Origin: Sulfitobacter aestuariivivens
GTDB lineage: Bacteria > Pseudomonadota > Alphaproteobacteria > Rhodobacterales > Rhodobacteraceae
Length of the DNA: 64,000 nucleotides
Reading direction: 5' to 3'
Assembly: GCF_014763045.1 (NCBI RefSeq)
Contig: NZ_JACTAG010000003.1
Span: 269,629-333,628, forward strand
The first letter of the stretch is position 1, and every line of letters begins with the position of its first letter. The translations under genes were made by a program, and so were the position numbers. Below, in pieces: positions 1 through 14,555 of this stretch. The notes beneath the pieces are model-generated. The model was not told the origin of the DNA. It searched no databases and saw only the letters and a list, made by a program, of their open reading frames with translations.

Positions 1-410
1 GCGCGTTCATTGCAGCACGCGCGGCCTTTGGCGTGATGCGCCGACAGGATCCGCAGGGGGGGCGGATCATCAACAACGGATCGGTGTCAGCGCAGGTGCC
101 GCGCTGGGGGTCGGCGCCATACACGGCATCGAAACATGCGATCACTGGATTGACGCGATCTTTGTCACTGGATGGGCGTCCCTTCAACATCGCCTGCGGC
201 CAGATCGACATCGGCAATGCCCTGACAGAGATGGCGCAGAAGATGACCGAGGGCGTCCCGCAGGCAGACGGTGCCATCGCGGTTGAACCGGTGATGGATG
301 TGCGCGACGTCGCCCAGAGCGTGCTGCACATGACCAGCCTGCCGCTGAAGGCCAATGTGCAGTTCATGACCGTCATGGCCACCAACATGCCCTACATCGG
401 GCGGGGATGA
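1..410 (+). CDS. SDR-family NAD(P)-dependent oxidoreductase, 5' end outside window
   Basis: The reading frame is open from base 3 and stops at 408-410, so the last 135 residues of a short-chain dehydrogenase are visible and the nucleotide-binding N-terminus is missing. The active-site serine lies in [10 protein letters not shown] and the catalytic Tyr-x-x-x-Lys is YTASK, followed by the usual helix [14 protein letters not shown]. The next gene, another SDR, begins 10 bases later, and an FAH-family hydrolase follows, so it is probably part of a sugar-acid catabolic operon, for example as a sugar dehydrogenase. The substrate cannot be read from this fragment. Confidence 0.85.
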   Translation, partial: AFIAARAAFGVMRRQDPQGGRIINNGSVSAQVPRWGSAPYTASKHAITGLTRSLSLDGRPFNIACGQIDIGNALTEMAQKMTEGVPQADGAIAVEPVMDVRDVAQSVLHMTSLPLKANVQFMTVMATNMPYIGRG

Positions 411-420
411 GGAGACCATC

Positions 421-1167
421 ATGGGAAGGCTGACAGGCAAGCGCGCACTTGTTACCGCGGCGGGGCAGGGCATCGGCCGCGCCTCTGCATTGGCCATGGC
501 CGCCGAAGGCGCACAAGTTTTTGCGACGGATGTGAACAGTGATCTGCTGGCTGACCTCGCTGGACGGGACGGGATTGAAACGGCCCATCTTGATGTGCGG
601 GACCGCGCCAGTGTCAAGGCTGGCGTCAGCGCGGCCCAACCGGATATATTGTTCAACTGCGCGGGTTACGTGCATCACGGCACGGTGCAGGATGCATCGG
701 ACGATGATCTGGATTTTGCCTTCGATCTCAATGTCCGGTCAATGGTGCGCAGCATCCAGGCGGCGCTGCCGGGGATGCTGGACCGCGGACAGGGATCGAT
801 TATCAACATGTCCTCGGCGGTTTCAAGCATCATCGGTGCGCCCAATCGGTTCATCTATGGCGCGACCAAGGCTGCGGTGATTGGGCTGACGAAATCGGTG
901 GCGGTTGACTACATCACCAAAGGAATCCGCTGTAATTGTATCTGCCCCGGCACCGTGGAAAGCCCCAGCTGGCATGACCGGGTCGCCGCACTGGGTGAAG
1001 AGATGGGCAGCTATGACGCAGCACTCGAAGCCTTTGTTTCGCGTCAGCCGATGGGTCGTGTCGCCGCGCCCGAAGAAATCGCGGCACTGGTGGTCTATCT
1101 TGCCAGCGACGAAAGTGCATTCACCACCGGACAGGCGCATGTCATTGATGGCGGCTGGTCAGGGTAA
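421..1167 (+). CDS. SDR dehydrogenase, BDH2/2-keto-3-deoxy-L-fuconate dehydrogenase type
   Basis: A complete 248-aa classical SDR. The N-terminus carries a variant nucleotide-binding loop (VTAAGQGIGRA), the aspartate of ATDVN suggests NAD preference, NCAG is at about residue 80, the catalytic Ser is in NMSSAVSS and the Tyr/Lys in YGATKAAV. The sequence resembles the human BDH2/DHRS6 group (INMSS, TKAAVIGLTKSVA, IRCNCICPGTV). In bacteria such proteins next to an FAH-family hydrolase act as 2-keto-3-deoxy-L-fuconate (or L-rhamnonate) 4-dehydrogenase in the non-phosphorylating deoxy-sugar pathway. The FAH gene starts 23 bases downstream, supporting that role. The exact substrate is inference. 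The ATG follows a GGAG-like sequence around 410-414. Confidence 0.85.
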   Translation: MGRLTGKRALVTAAGQGIGRASALAMAAEGAQVFATDVNSDLLADLAGRDGIETAHLDVRDRASVKAGVSAAQPDILFNCAGYVHHGTVQDASDDDLDFAFDLNVRSMVRSIQAALPGMLDRGQGSIINMSSAVSSIIGAPNRFIYGATKAAVIGLTKSVAVDYITKGIRCNCICPGTVESPSWHDRVAALGEEMGSYDAALEAFVSRQPMGRVAAPEEIAALVVYLASDESAFTTGQAHVIDGGWSG

Positions 1168-1190
1168 CGGGTCAAGAAAAAGGACAGAAT

Positions 1191-2039
1191 ATGAAATTGC
1201 TACGCTATGGTGCGCCGGGTTTGGAAAAGCCGGGCCTGCTGGATCAGAATGGCACGCTGCGCGATCTCTCCGGTCATGTGGACGATATCGCGGGCGATGT
1301 CCTGTCAGACGACGGGCTGGAAAAGCTGCGCGCGATTGATCTGGCCAGCCTGCCCGCAGTGGAAGGCACTCCGCGGTTGGGGCCTTGCGTCGGGAGGATT
1401 GGCAAATTCTGTTGTATTGGCCTCAACTACTCCGACCATGCGGCAGAGACCGGTGCGGCGATACCAGAGCATCCGATCTTGTTCATGAAGGCGAATTCCG
1501 CCGTGGTCGGCCCCAATGATACGGTGATGATGCCGCGCGGCTCCACCTCGACGGATTGGGAATGCGAACTTGGTGTCGTGATCGGGACGACGGCAAAGTA
1601 CGTCGACAAGGCCAATGCGCTTGATCATGTCGCGGGCTATTGTGTCGTGAATGACGTCTCAGAGCGGCACTTCCAGAACAAGCTTACCGGGCAGTGGACC
1701 AAGGGCAAAAGCTGCGACACGTTCGGGCCGACGGGCCCTTGGCTGGTCACCCGGGATGAGGTCACCGACCCCCAGGCGCTGGGGATGTATCTGGATGTGA
1801 ATGGCAAGCGGATGCAAACCGGAAACACCGCCACGATGATCTTTACCGTGGCCGAGATCATAGAGCACCTCAGCGCGCTCTTTACGCTACATCCGGGCGA
1901 TGTGATATCAACGGGCACGCCACCCGGTGTGGCGCTGGGCATGAAACCGCAGCCGATCTTCCTCAGGAAAGGCGATGTGATGGAATTGGGCATCGACGGT
2001 CTGGGTGTCCAGCGGCAGGATGTTGGTCAGGATGACTAG
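1191..2039 (+). CDS. Fumarylacetoacetate hydrolase-family protein, probable 2,4-diketo-3-deoxy-L-fuconate hydrolase
   Basis: 282 aa with the full FAH fold. The conserved block GKFCCIGLNYSDHAAETG starts at about residue 71. The acidic metal ligands are in DWECELGVVIG and in the VVNDVSERHFQ segment, and the glycine-rich end ISTGTPPGVALGMKP is typical. Family members of this length paired with a BDH2-like SDR cleave 2,4-diketo-3-deoxy acids from L-fucose or L-rhamnose into pyruvate plus lactate. Other FAH members decarboxylate or hydrolyse acylpyruvates, so the substrate rests on the neighbour. It is the last gene of this plus-strand group; the next plus-strand gene (hutC) starts 124 bases later. 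Confidence 0.85.
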   Translation: MKLLRYGAPGLEKPGLLDQNGTLRDLSGHVDDIAGDVLSDDGLEKLRAIDLASLPAVEGTPRLGPCVGRIGKFCCIGLNYSDHAAETGAAIPEHPILFMKANSAVVGPNDTVMMPRGSTSTDWECELGVVIGTTAKYVDKANALDHVAGYCVVNDVSERHFQNKLTGQWTKGKSCDTFGPTGPWLVTRDEVTDPQALGMYLDVNGKRMQTGNTATMIFTVAEIIEHLSALFTLHPGDVISTGTPPGVALGMKPQPIFLRKGDVMELGIDGLGVQRQDVGQDD

Positions 2040-2163
2040 GCGCTGAGGATGTGGTTTTGGCTTCTTGCGACATCTTGAGAAAGACGGGCCGCTTGCACGT
2101 ATCTCTCAGCGGGGCTGGTACCGCTGTCCGCCTGACCCGTCGAAAACAGTGGGGCCCGTGCAC

Positions 2164-2853
2164 ATGAAAATCACGTTCCGGGACGTCAAATCGGACATCC
2201 TGTCCAAGATCGTCAAGGGGCATTGGGCGCCCGGCGCGCTGTTGCCGGGCGAGGTCGATCTGGCCGAAACCTATGGCTGCGCGCGCGCCACGGTGAATCG
2301 CGCGATGCGCGAGCTGGCCGAAGACGGCATCATCGAACGACGGCGCAAGGCCGGAACGCGGGTGCGACAGGCACCTGTCAGGCAAGCACGCTTCGATATC
2401 CCCATCGTCCGGCGCGAGATCGAGAATAAGGGAGCTGTATACCACTACCAGTTGGTCGGGCGCCACGCGATTGCGGCACCGGATTGGCTGCGGGCGCGGC
2501 TGGATCTGCCGAAGGACGCCCGGGCCTTGCATTTGCGATGCCTGCATACCGCAGATGAAACGCCTTATCAGTTCGAGGACCGCTGGATTAGTCTCACTGC
2601 CTTGCCACAGGCCGAAGACGCGGGCTTTGACAGGGTGGGTCCGAATGAATGGCTGGTGAACACGATCCCTTTCTCGGACGCCGAAATCAGCTTTTGCGCC
2701 ACTATTGCAGACAAGACGCTGGCGGATCACCTGTCATGTACGCCCGGCGATCCGCTTTTTGTGGTAGAGCGCGCCACCTGGTGGGAAGGAAAGGCGGTCA
2801 CATTTGTCCGGCTGATCCACCCGCCCGGGCACCGCATGACAACCCGCTACTAG
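2164..2853 (+). CDS. hutC: GntR/HutC-family repressor of histidine utilisation
   Basis: 229 aa from the chosen ATG. Residues 1-70 form a GntR winged helix (FRDVKSDILSKIVKGHWAPG, then RATVNRAMRELAEDGIIERR); residues 90-228 form a UTRA effector domain with the typical LHLRCLHTADETPYQFEDRW stretch. HutC binds urocanate and releases hut promoters. The frame is open upstream to 2065, but family proteins begin just before the winged helix; an in-frame GTG at 2158 is the alternative start. The gene is convergent with hutU, and a HutC-type palindrome sits between hutI and hutF. Confidence 0.9.
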   Translation: MKITFRDVKSDILSKIVKGHWAPGALLPGEVDLAETYGCARATVNRAMRELAEDGIIERRRKAGTRVRQAPVRQARFDIPIVRREIENKGAVYHYQLVGRHAIAAPDWLRARLDLPKDARALHLRCLHTADETPYQFEDRWISLTALPQAEDAGFDRVGPNEWLVNTIPFSDAEISFCATIADKTLADHLSCTPGDPLFVVERATWWEGKAVTFVRLIHPPGHRMTTRY

Positions 2854-2898
2854 GCCGCGCAATCGCTACGTTCGGTGTTTTTTGCTGTCGTCGGAATA

Positions 2899-2960
2899 GG
2901 TATTTTCAAAAGGGTGAAACAGAAGGGGTGTCGTTCCAGTTTCACCCTTTTTCAAATACC
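2899..2960. terminator. Bidirectional terminator between hutC and hutU
   Basis: Two 22-base arms at 2899-2920 and 2939-2960 pair with two mismatches around an 18-base loop. The inner core is AAAGGGTGAAAC / GTTTCACCCTTT, and the T-rich arm followed by TTCAAATACC gives a U-rich tail on either strand. It sits midway between the convergent stops of hutC (2853) and hutU (3014). Confidence 0.8.
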
Positions 2961-3013
2961 TTTGCGCCAGCATTACAAAACGCGATAGCGCCTGCATTGG
3001 CGCGTGGGCGGTC

Positions 3014-4678
3014 TCAGAGAATGCCGGGCAGGTTTAACTTGTTCTCCCGGGCACAATCGATGGCTTCGTCATATCCCGCATCCGCGTGCCGCATCACTCC
3101 TGTTGCCGGGTCGTTCCACAGGACACGCGCGATCCTGCGGTCTGCGTCTTCGGTTCCGTCGCAACAGATGACCATGCCGGAATGCTGGCTGAAGCCCATC
3201 CCAACACCGCCGCCATGATGCAGTGACACCCACGTGGCCCCGGAGGCGGTGTTCAACAACGCATTCAGCAACGGCCAGTCAGAAACGGCGTCTGACCCGT
3301 CTTTCATGGCCTCCGTCTCGCGATTGGGCGAGGCGACAGAACCTGAATCAAGATGATCGCGACCAATCACGATCGGGGCTTTCAATTCGCCCGTTCGGAC
3401 CATTTCATTGAAGGCCAGACCGAGTTTGTGGCGCACGCCCAGCCCGACCCAGCAGATGCGCGCAGGCAGACCCTGAAAGCTGATGCGGTCACGGGCCATG
3501 TCGAGCCAGGTGTGCAGGTGCGGGTCATCGACCAGCTCTTTTACCTTGGCGTCGGTTTTGTAGATGTCTTCCGGGTCCCCCGACAGCGCGCACCAGCGGA
3601 AAGGCCCGATGCCGCGGCAAAAGAGGGGGCGGATGTAGGCGGGCACGAAACCGGGGAAGGCAAAGGCATCTTCCAGCCCTTCCTCGAGCGCGACCTGCCG
3701 GATGTTGTTGCCATAATCCAGCGTGGGGACGCCCGCGTTCCAAAAATCGACCATCGCCTGCACGTGCACTTTCATCGAGGCCCGCGCGGCTTTCTCTACT
3801 GACTTGGGATCGTTTTCCCGCGCGTCGCGCCACCCGGCCATGGACCAGCCTTGCGGCAAATATCCGTTAAGCGGATCATGCGCCGACGTTTGGTCAGTCA
3901 CGATATCGGGCCTTACACCGCGTTTGACCAATTCGGGAAAGACGTCCGCTGCGTTGCCAAGAAGGCCGACTGATTTTGCCTCGCCGGCAGCGGTCCAACG
4001 CTCGATCATCGCCAGCGCGTCATCCAGTGTATCGGCCCGTTCGTCGACGTAGCCGGTGCGCAGGCGGAAGTCGATGCTGTCCGGGTTGCATTCGACCGCC
4101 AGGCAGCAGGCCCCGGCCATCACGGCGGCCAGAGGTTGTGCGCCGCCCATACCGCCCAGACCACCGGTCAGGATCCAGCGCCCCTTGAGATCACCGTCAT
4201 AGTGCTGGCGGCCGGCCTCAACAAAGGTTTCGTAGGTGCCCTGAACAATGCCCTGACTGCCGATGTAAATCCATGAGCCCGCGGTCATCTGGCCGTACAT
4301 GGCCAGCCCCTTCTTGTCGAGTTCGTTGAAGTGGTCCCAGGTGGCCCAGTGCGGCACAAGGTTGGAGTTCGCGATGAGGACGCGTGGCGCGTCCTTGTGT
4401 GTCTCGAAGACGCCGACGGGTTTGCCGGACTGCACCAGCAGCGTCTGGGTCTCTTCGAGATTGCGCAGGCTGTCCACGATGCTGTCAAAATCTGCCCACG
4501 TGCGTGCGGCGCGCCCGATGCCGCCATAAACCACCAATTCGTGCGGGTTCTCGGCCACATCGGGATGCAGGTTGTTCATGAGCATCCGCATGGGCGCTTC
4601 GGTCAGCCAGCTTTTGGCTGTGATTTCGACCCCGGTTGCGGGGTAGATATCACGCGTGTTCTTGCGGGGATCGGTCAT
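3014..4678 (-). CDS. hutU: Urocanate hydratase (urocanase)
   Basis: 554 aa, normal urocanase length. It converts urocanate to 4-imidazolone-5-propionate in the cytoplasm using tightly bound NAD+. Visible family motifs include [11 protein letters not shown], the NAD-binding [17 protein letters not shown], the active-site cysteine in [18 protein letters not shown], and [19 protein letters not shown] near the C-terminus. The ATG is preceded by AGGAG eight bases upstream. It is the last gene of the minus-strand hutI-hutH-hutU unit, 10 bases after hutH. It matches the family throughout, with no break. Confidence 0.97.
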   Translation of the reverse strand: MTDPRKNTRDIYPATGVEITAKSWLTEAPMRMLMNNLHPDVAENPHELVVYGGIGRAARTWADFDSIVDSLRNLEETQTLLVQSGKPVGVFETHKDAPRVLIANSNLVPHWATWDHFNELDKKGLAMYGQMTAGSWIYIGSQGIVQGTYETFVEAGRQHYDGDLKGRWILTGGLGGMGGAQPLAAVMAGACCLAVECNPDSIDFRLRTGYVDERADTLDDALAMIERWTAAGEAKSVGLLGNAADVFPELVKRGVRPDIVTDQTSAHDPLNGYLPQGWSMAGWRDARENDPKSVEKAARASMKVHVQAMVDFWNAGVPTLDYGNNIRQVALEEGLEDAFAFPGFVPAYIRPLFCRGIGPFRWCALSGDPEDIYKTDAKVKELVDDPHLHTWLDMARDRISFQGLPARICWVGLGVRHKLGLAFNEMVRTGELKAPIVIGRDHLDSGSVASPNRETEAMKDGSDAVSDWPLLNALLNTASGATWVSLHHGGGVGMGFSQHSGMVICCDGTEDADRRIARVLWNDPATGVMRHADAGYDEAIDCARENKLNLPGIL

Positions 4679-4688
4679 GTGCAGACTC

Positions 4689-6221
4689 CTATAGGTTGGG
4701 CATCGCGGTTGCCGCAGCGCGGCTGATCTCGCCAGAGGCGATCAGGGCGGTAGCAGTATTCATGTCGGGGGCCAGAAAGCGGTCCTGGGTAAGCGGTGGT
4801 ACCTCTGCGCGCAGGCGTGTGACGACCTTTTGCAAGGTGTCGCTGGTGCGCAGTGGCGCGCGAAATTCGATGCCTTGAACAGCGCAAAGCAATTCGACGC
4901 CCAGGATGCACTCAAGGTTCTGTACCATCGGCCCCAGGCGCCGCGCGCCGTGGGCGGCCATGCTGACATGGTCTTCCTGATTGGCAGATGTCGGCGTGCT
5001 GTCGGTGACACATGGGTTGGCGAGGTGCTTGTTCTCGCTCATCAGTGCGGCTGTCGTCACCTCGGCGATCATGTAGCCACTGTTGAGACCCGGATCAGGC
5101 GTCAGGAACGGCGGCAGATTGAAGCTGAGCACCGGGTCCACGATCAGCGCAACGCGGCGCTGGGCGATGGCGCCAATCTCGGCCACGGCAAGGGCGATCA
5201 TATCTGCGGCAAACCCCACGGGTTCGGCATGAAAATTACCGCCCGAGACAATGCGGTCCACACCCGTAAGCACCAGTGGATTGTCGGTGGCGGCGTTCGC
5301 TTCGATCTCAAGGGTTGTGGCGGCCATGCGCAGGACATCCATCGCGGCACCCGTCACCTGTGGCTGGCAACGGATGCAATAGGGGTCCTGTACGCGGGCA
5401 TCATCCACCGCATGGCTTTCGCGGATTTCAGAGCCGTCCAGCAGGGCGCGCATCGTCTCGCTTGCGTCGATCTGGCCGCGGTGTCCGCGCAGGGCGTGGA
5501 TTTCGGGTTGCAGCGGAGCAGTAGAGCCCATGATGGCGTCGGTGGAAAGCGCTGCGGTGACCAGCGCCGACCCTGCCGCGTGCCACGCGCCGAACAGGCC
5601 GGCCAGCGCAAAGGCAGTGGAAAATTGTGTTCCATTGATAAGGGCAAGCCCTTCCTTGGGGCCAAGTTCAATCGGATCAAGGCCTGCCACGGTCAGGGCT
5701 GCCGCCCCGGAGAGAACGTTGCCATCGATCTCGGCTTCGCCATGGCCCATCATCACGGCGGCCATGTGCGCCAGCGGGGCAAGATCGCCCGACGCGCCGA
5801 CGGATCCCTGCGCAGGGATGACCGGGGTGATCCCGTGTTCGAGCATTGCTTCGATCAGATGCACCACCTCCAGCCGTACGCCAGAGGCACCGCGTCCCAG
5901 GCTCAGCAGTTTGAGCGCCATCATCAGGCGGGCATGGCGACGCGGGATTGCGGGGCCCACACCGCAACAATGTGACAAGATCAGGTTGCGCTGTAGCGTC
6001 GCGGTGTCAGCGGCCGCGATCTTGACGCTGGCCAATTTGCCAAATCCGGTGTTGACCCCATAAACTGCCTCGCCGCCTGCCGCGGCCTGCGCGATACGGT
6101 CATGGGCGACCTTTATGGCCGGGTGGCACGCAGTGTCTAACGTGACGGCTGCCTCGTTCCAATAGATCTCAGCCAGATCGTCCAGCGTCACGGCGCCGGG
6201 GGTCAGGGTCAGCGTGGACAT
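4689..6221 (-). CDS. hutH: Histidine ammonia-lyase
   Basis: 510 aa. It deaminates L-histidine to urocanate, the first step of the hut pathway. The MIO cofactor-forming Ala-Ser-Gly triad is in [16 protein letters not shown] (triad about residues 143-145), and [11 protein letters not shown] carries the conserved catalytic tyrosine region. The frame is open to 6344, but MSTLTLTPG at 6221 is the family-like start and gives the usual length. It overlaps the end of hutI by 13 bases, so translation is probably coupled. hutU follows after 10 bases. Confidence 0.97.
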   Translation of the reverse strand: MSTLTLTPGAVTLDDLAEIYWNEAAVTLDTACHPAIKVAHDRIAQAAAGGEAVYGVNTGFGKLASVKIAAADTATLQRNLILSHCCGVGPAIPRRHARLMMALKLLSLGRGASGVRLEVVHLIEAMLEHGITPVIPAQGSVGASGDLAPLAHMAAVMMGHGEAEIDGNVLSGAAALTVAGLDPIELGPKEGLALINGTQFSTAFALAGLFGAWHAAGSALVTAALSTDAIMGSTAPLQPEIHALRGHRGQIDASETMRALLDGSEIRESHAVDDARVQDPYCIRCQPQVTGAAMDVLRMAATTLEIEANAATDNPLVLTGVDRIVSGGNFHAEPVGFAADMIALAVAEIGAIAQRRVALIVDPVLSFNLPPFLTPDPGLNSGYMIAEVTTAALMSENKHLANPCVTDSTPTSANQEDHVSMAAHGARRLGPMVQNLECILGVELLCAVQGIEFRAPLRTSDTLQKVVTRLRAEVPPLTQDRFLAPDMNTATALIASGEISRAAATAMPNL

Positions 6222-7429
6222 GGGACACCTTTGACAATGCGGGAAAACAGGGGGTTGAAGCCGATACGGTAAGACAGCTCGGCTGGGTGGTTGACATCCC
6301 AGACCGCCAGGTCGGCGCGGGTATCGGGTGCGATGGTGCCGCAATCGCGCAAGCCCAAGGCGCGGGCTGCGTTTCGGGTCACACCGGCCAGCGCCTCTTC
6401 CGGGGTCATGCGAAAGAGGGTGCAGGCCATGTTCATGCTGAGCAGCAGCGACGTCAGCGGGGATGAACCGGGGTTGCAGTCTGTGGCCAGTGCAATCGGG
6501 ACCTGATGTGTGCGCAGGGCATCCAGCGGCGGCACTTGCGTTTCGCGCAGTGTGTAAAACGCGCCCGGCAGGACGACCGCAACGGTGCCTGCCTTCGCCA
6601 TGGCGGCCACGCCCGCGTCATCGAGGTATTCAATATGATCTGCCGACAGCGCGCCATAGCTTGCCGCGAGTTTTGCCCCGCCCAGATTTGACAGTTGTTC
6701 CGTATGAAGTTTGACAGGCAGGTCAAGCGTCTGTGCCACGTCAAAGACCCGCGCAATCTGGGAAGGAGTAAATGCGATACCCTCGCAAAACCCGTCAACG
6801 GCGTCGACAAGTCCTTCGGCATGGGCCGCGCGCAGGGCAGGGATGCAGACCGTATCAATATAGGCTTCCGCCTGTCCGGCGTATTCTGCGGGGACCGCAT
6901 GCGCACCCAGAAAGCTGGTCACGACCCGGACATTGCGTTCTGTCGCCAGTGCACGCGCGGCGCGCAGCATGCGCAGCTCAGTTTCGATATCCAGACCATA
7001 GCCGGATTTGATCTCGACCACGCTGACCCCTTCGGCCAGCAGCGCATCCAGACGGGGCAGTGCGCTGGCGACCATGTCGGCCTGGCTGGCGCTGCGTGTT
7101 GCCGAAACTGTAGAGACGATGCCACCGCCCGCGCGTGCGACTTCCTCGTAGCTCGCGCCCTTCAGGCGCATTTCGAATTCGGTTGCCCGGTTGCCGCCAT
7201 GGACGATGTGGGTGTGGCAATCAACAAGCCCCGGTGTGACAAGGCGCCCGTTCAGAGAGGTGCGCGGCAGGGCGTGATACGTGGCGGGCAGGTGGGCCTG
7301 AGGGCCGACCCATGAGATTGCGCCGTCCTGAACAGCGATTGCCGCATCCTCGATCAACCCGTAGGCCACATCTCCCTCGGCCATCGTCGCGGCGGACAGA
7401 TCAGTGAATATCAGGGTGTCATCTGTCAT
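6209..7429 (-). CDS. hutI: Imidazolonepropionase
   Basis: 406 aa amidohydrolase that opens 4-imidazolone-5-propionate to N-formimino-L-glutamate. Metal-binding motifs: [12 protein letters not shown] near residue 75, the KSGYGLD segment, HTEQLSN near residue 245, and [10 protein letters not shown] near 320. The start MTDDTLIF (7429) is chosen over the upstream in-frame start at 7531, which would cross the hutI-hutF regulatory region. It is the first gene of the minus-strand hut unit and overlaps hutH. It is divergent from hutF, with a palindromic operator between them. Confidence 0.96.
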   Translation of the reverse strand: MTDDTLIFTDLSAATMAEGDVAYGLIEDAAIAVQDGAISWVGPQAHLPATYHALPRTSLNGRLVTPGLVDCHTHIVHGGNRATEFEMRLKGASYEEVARAGGGIVSTVSATRSASQADMVASALPRLDALLAEGVSVVEIKSGYGLDIETELRMLRAARALATERNVRVVTSFLGAHAVPAEYAGQAEAYIDTVCIPALRAAHAEGLVDAVDGFCEGIAFTPSQIARVFDVAQTLDLPVKLHTEQLSNLGGAKLAASYGALSADHIEYLDDAGVAAMAKAGTVAVVLPGAFYTLRETQVPPLDALRTHQVPIALATDCNPGSSPLTSLLLSMNMACTLFRMTPEEALAGVTRNAARALGLRDCGTIAPDTRADLAVWDVNHPAELSYRIGFNPLFSRIVKGVPCPR

Positions 7430-7479
7430 CGGGTCCACCAAAGAACGCATTTCGCCCTTTCGCGGGCCTGTTGAATCGG

Positions 7480-7501
7480 TTATTATGTCTATACATAATA
7501 A
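7480..7501. promoter_or_regulatory. Candidate HutC operator in the hutI/hutF divergent region
   Basis: A perfect inverted repeat: TTATTATG, six central bases TCTATA, then CATAATAA. The centre TGTCTATACA fits the GT-N-TA-N-AC pattern known for HutC-subfamily GntR repressors. It lies 16 bases upstream of the hutF start, just before its ribosome-binding site, and about 50 bases upstream of hutI, so one bound repressor could block both promoters. Confidence 0.7.
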
Positions 7502-7517
7502 AACCGGAGGATGACAA

Positions 7518-8876
7518 TTGATTTTTGCCAAGCGGGCGCTGGTATCGGATGGCTGGGTGCTGGGCGCTAGGCTGACCCTTCAGGACGGCAAAATCGCACA
7601 GATTGACATCGGACAGGACGCGCAGGCGGGCGATGTCCGGGTGGACACCCTGTTGCCCGCCTTGGGCAATCTGCACAGCCACAGTTTTCAGCGGGCCATG
7701 GCAGGGATGACAGAGCACCGGGTCACCGGGCGTGACAATTTCTGGACGTGGCGCGACCTGATGTACCGGTTCACCGCCGCCCTGACGCCGGAGCAGACGG
7801 AAGCCATTGCCGCGCAGGTCTTTCTTGAAATGCAAGAAGCCGGCTTCGCCAGTGTAGGTGAATTTCACTATATGCATCACCAGCCGGGCGGCATGCCCTA
7901 TGCCGACCTTGCGACGCTTTCCGGGCGGATCATCGCTGCGGCAAAGACCAGCGGAATCGGACTGACCCATCTGCCGGTGCTCTACAGCTATGGCGGCGCG
8001 GGGCAGGTGGCGCTTGAGCACGGTCAGGCCCGATTTGGAAACGATGTCGACACCTTTCTGCGGCTGGTCGACGGGGCAAAAACGGCGATGCGGGACTTGC
8101 CGGACGACAGCATTCTCGGGGTCGCGCCGCATTCGCTTCGGGCAACGTCACCGGATGAGTTACGGGCGCTGATTGCGGCCCGACCTGAAGGGCCCATTCA
8201 CATGCACATCGCAGAGCAACCCAAGGAGGTTGCGGACATTGAGGCGTGGTTGGGCGCGCGCCCTGTGGACTGGGCGCTGGCGGAACTGCCGCTGGACGCC
8301 CGGTGGTGCCTGATCCATGCCACGCACATGACGGATGCCGAAACATCCGGTCTGGCCCTGTCCGGAGCGGTGGCCGGTTTATGTCCGGTGACAGAGGCTA
8401 ACCTTGGCGACGGGGCGTTTAACGGCCCACTTTACCTGAACGAAGCGGGCGTCTTTGGCGTCGGCTCGGATTCCAACGTGTCGATTTCCCTGACAGAGGA
8501 ATTGCGCATGCTGGAATATTCCCAGCGGCTGCGTGATCTTTCGCGCAACGTGATGGTTGCCGGGGCCGGCTCCGTTGGGGAAACGCTTTATTGCGGTGCG
8601 GCAACGGGGAGCGCGCAGGCGCTGGGGCGCGATGCCGGTGTCATCGCCGAAGGGCGGTTGGCGGATCTGGTCGCAATCGACAGCAGCGACCCGACGCTTT
8701 GCGCGCTTGGCACGGACGCCTTACTGGATGGGCTGGTCTTTGCGGCCAAGGACCGGGTCGTGCGCGACGTCTGGTCCGCAGGCCGCCACTGCGTGCGCGA
8801 CGGGCGTCACGTGGCACACGAAGAGATCACGGCAGGCTACAGAAAGGCGATCCGGGAATTGACCGCTGCGTTATAG
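7518..8876 (+). CDS. hutF: Formimidoylglutamate deiminase
   Basis: 452 aa amidohydrolase that deiminates N-formimino-L-glutamate to N-formyl-L-glutamate and ammonia, the branch used by Pseudomonas and many alphaproteobacteria. Motifs: [19 protein letters not shown] (metal ligands), [20 protein letters not shown] and [20 protein letters not shown]. Translation appears to start at TTG (7518): GGAGG at 7506-7510 is seven bases upstream and the nearby ATG at 7511 is out of frame. The next step, formylglutamate deformylase (HutG), is not encoded in this window. Confidence 0.95.
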   Translation: MIFAKRALVSDGWVLGARLTLQDGKIAQIDIGQDAQAGDVRVDTLLPALGNLHSHSFQRAMAGMTEHRVTGRDNFWTWRDLMYRFTAALTPEQTEAIAAQVFLEMQEAGFASVGEFHYMHHQPGGMPYADLATLSGRIIAAAKTSGIGLTHLPVLYSYGGAGQVALEHGQARFGNDVDTFLRLVDGAKTAMRDLPDDSILGVAPHSLRATSPDELRALIAARPEGPIHMHIAEQPKEVADIEAWLGARPVDWALAELPLDARWCLIHATHMTDAETSGLALSGAVAGLCPVTEANLGDGAFNGPLYLNEAGVFGVGSDSNVSISLTEELRMLEYSQRLRDLSRNVMVAGAGSVGETLYCGAATGSAQALGRDAGVIAEGRLADLVAIDSSDPTLCALGTDALLDGLVFAAKDRVVRDVWSAGRHCVRDGRHVAHEEITAGYRKAIRELTAAL

Positions 8877-8887
8877 CGCCCGGTCCT

Positions 8888-12445
<3,558 letters not shown>

Positions 12446-12449
<4 letters not shown>

Positions 12450-14545
12450 GCGTCCGGCCCCTTTGGCACCAAAACAAAGGCGGAGACGCTTTGCGAGTGG
12501 ATGCTGGCGGTATCGCGGCGCTCTGGCACCGGGTCGATGGGATGGGGCCATGCCGTGTCGATGCCGCGGGCCCATGAGAGACCATCGGGCGCGGGGGGAA
12601 GAGACGCTGCCCCTGCGTCGTTGCTCCGGTTAAAGACGGCAAATACGACGTCGTCGGTAGCATCGTAGGGGGATGCCTCAGCGGCGCCGCGCAGGGTCAG
12701 GCAAAAACGGGCAAGTGCCGGATCGCTCCACTCAAGGGGGGCGCCGGTGAAATCGGTCCAACTGACATCGGGCTGGTGATCCTCGGCCCGAATGGACCCG
12801 TGCAGAAACCGGTTTTGGCGTAGGGCGGGGTGGCTGCGACGAAAGGTCGAAAGGTGCGCGGTGAACGCCATGAGGCCTTCATCGGCCTGATCCCAGTTCA
12901 GCCAGCCAATTGGATTATCCTGACAATAGGCATTGTTGTTGCCCAGCTGCGAATTCCCGAATTCGTCGCCTGCCAGCACCATCGGCGTGCCTTGCGACAA
13001 GAACAGCATGGCGAGCATATTGCGTTGACGTCGTGCGCGGCGGGCCTGGGTCGCGGGGTCGGTCGTGTCCCCTTCGACGCCGTTGTTATCACTGTAGTTG
13101 GCGCCGTGACCGTCGCGGTTGCCTTCTTTGTTGGCGGCGTTGTTGCGGTGCCCATAGCGGGTGATATCGGCAAGCGTGAAACCGTCATGGCTGGCGATAA
13201 AGTTCACGGAGGTGTCTGCGCGCCGGCCCGCGCGGTCAAAAATGTCGGCCGACCCCAGCAGGCGGGCGCCCATGGCTTGTGCGCTGTGGGCATCCCCGCG
13301 CCAGAACTGTCGCAGGGAATCGCGATAATGGTCGTTCCATTCGGCAAAGGGGGGCGGGAACCCCCCCAGACGGTACCCGCCGGGTCCGATGTCCCACGGC
13401 TCCGCGATCAGGCGGGCGCGCGACAGCACAGGATCCTGGCCAAGTGCGTCCAGAAAGCCACCGTTCTGATCAAAGCCCTGATCTTCCCGCGCGAGCGTCG
13501 TGGCCAGATCAAAGCGGAAGCCATCGACGCCCATTTCTGTCACCCAGAACCGGAGGCTGTCGAGCACCATGCGCGTGACCTGCGGGTGAGCTACATTCAG
13601 TGTATTGCCGCAGCCGGTGTCGTTGACAAAATAGCGCGGCTGATCTGACTGCAACCGGTAGTATGAGTCGTTGTCCAGTCCGCGGAAGGCAATGGTTGGC
13701 CCCCTCTGGTCGCCTTCCGCGGTGTGGTTGTAGACCACGTCCAGAATGACCGCGATGCCCGCGCTGTGAAAGCGGTCCACCATCTGGCGAAACCCCTGCA
13801 GGCCTGAAGAGCCGAAGTAGCGCGGTTCTGCGGCGAAAAAGCCGATGCTGTTATAGCCCCAGTAGTTTTTCAGGCCCCGGTCCAGCAGAAACTTATCATC
13901 CAGAAAGTGGTGCACGGGCAGCAACTCGACACTGCCCACACCCAGCTTGGTCAGATGGTCCAGCATCGTGTCGCTGGCCAGTCCTTCGTAGGTGCCGCGC
14001 AAGGGATCCGGTATGCCCGGATGCAGGCGTGTCAGGCCTTTGGGGTGCGCCTCGTAGATCAGGTCGCGGTCGGAGTTTGGCGGGGAATCGCGCGGGGACG
14101 ACAACAGACCGGGGTCTGACACAACGGATTTCGGGACAAATGGCGCGCTGTCGATGGTGCTGAAAGACAGATCTTCGTCGCGTGCCGTTGCGATGTAGCC
14201 CAGCAGAGCGGGGTCGTTGGCCCAACGCCCCGCAACCTCACGCGTGTACGGGTCCATCAGCAGCTTGTGGGCGTTAAAGCGGTGTCCGTCCTGCGGCGCG
14301 TAGGGGCCATGGGCGCGGTAGCCGTAAAGCGTGCCGGGTTGCAGCCCGGCCACGTGTACGTGCCAGATGTCGCCGCTGCGTTCTGGCAACGCAAAGCGTG
14401 CGGTTTCGGTCTGCCCATCAGGACTGTAGAGGCACAGATCCATGGCTGTGGCATTGGCGGAAAACACGGCGAAGTTGACGCCGTCGCCATCGTAGTGCGC
14501 GCCAAGCCGGTGCGGCGTGCCTGCGGAAAGTCGTGCCATGTCCAT
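12446..14545 (-). CDS. glgX: Glycogen debranching enzyme
   Basis: 699 aa GH13 isoamylase-type enzyme that removes short branches from phosphorylase-limit glycogen. An N-terminal CBM48-like domain (GDGVNFAVFSANATAMDLCL) precedes the catalytic barrel. Catalytic residues are visible in VDGFRFDLATTLARE (nucleophile), RLIAEPWDIGPGGYRLGGFP (acid/base) and FIASHDGFTLADI (stabilising Asp). The MARL methionine two codons downstream is an alternative start. It lies between glgA (10 bases upstream) and malQ (4-base overlap). Confidence 0.95.
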
Positions 14546-14555
14546 TGTGCGCGGA

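Noticed and set aside
2065..2163. In-frame upstream extension of hutC
   Set aside because: GntR/HutC proteins begin right before the winged helix, as at ATG 2164; the extra 33 residues resemble no family N-terminus.
4830..5975. 381-codon open frame on the plus strand
   Set aside because: Fully antisense to hutH, whose product is unmistakable; low-complexity His/Gly/Arg-rich translation without domain, produced by high-GC codon usage.
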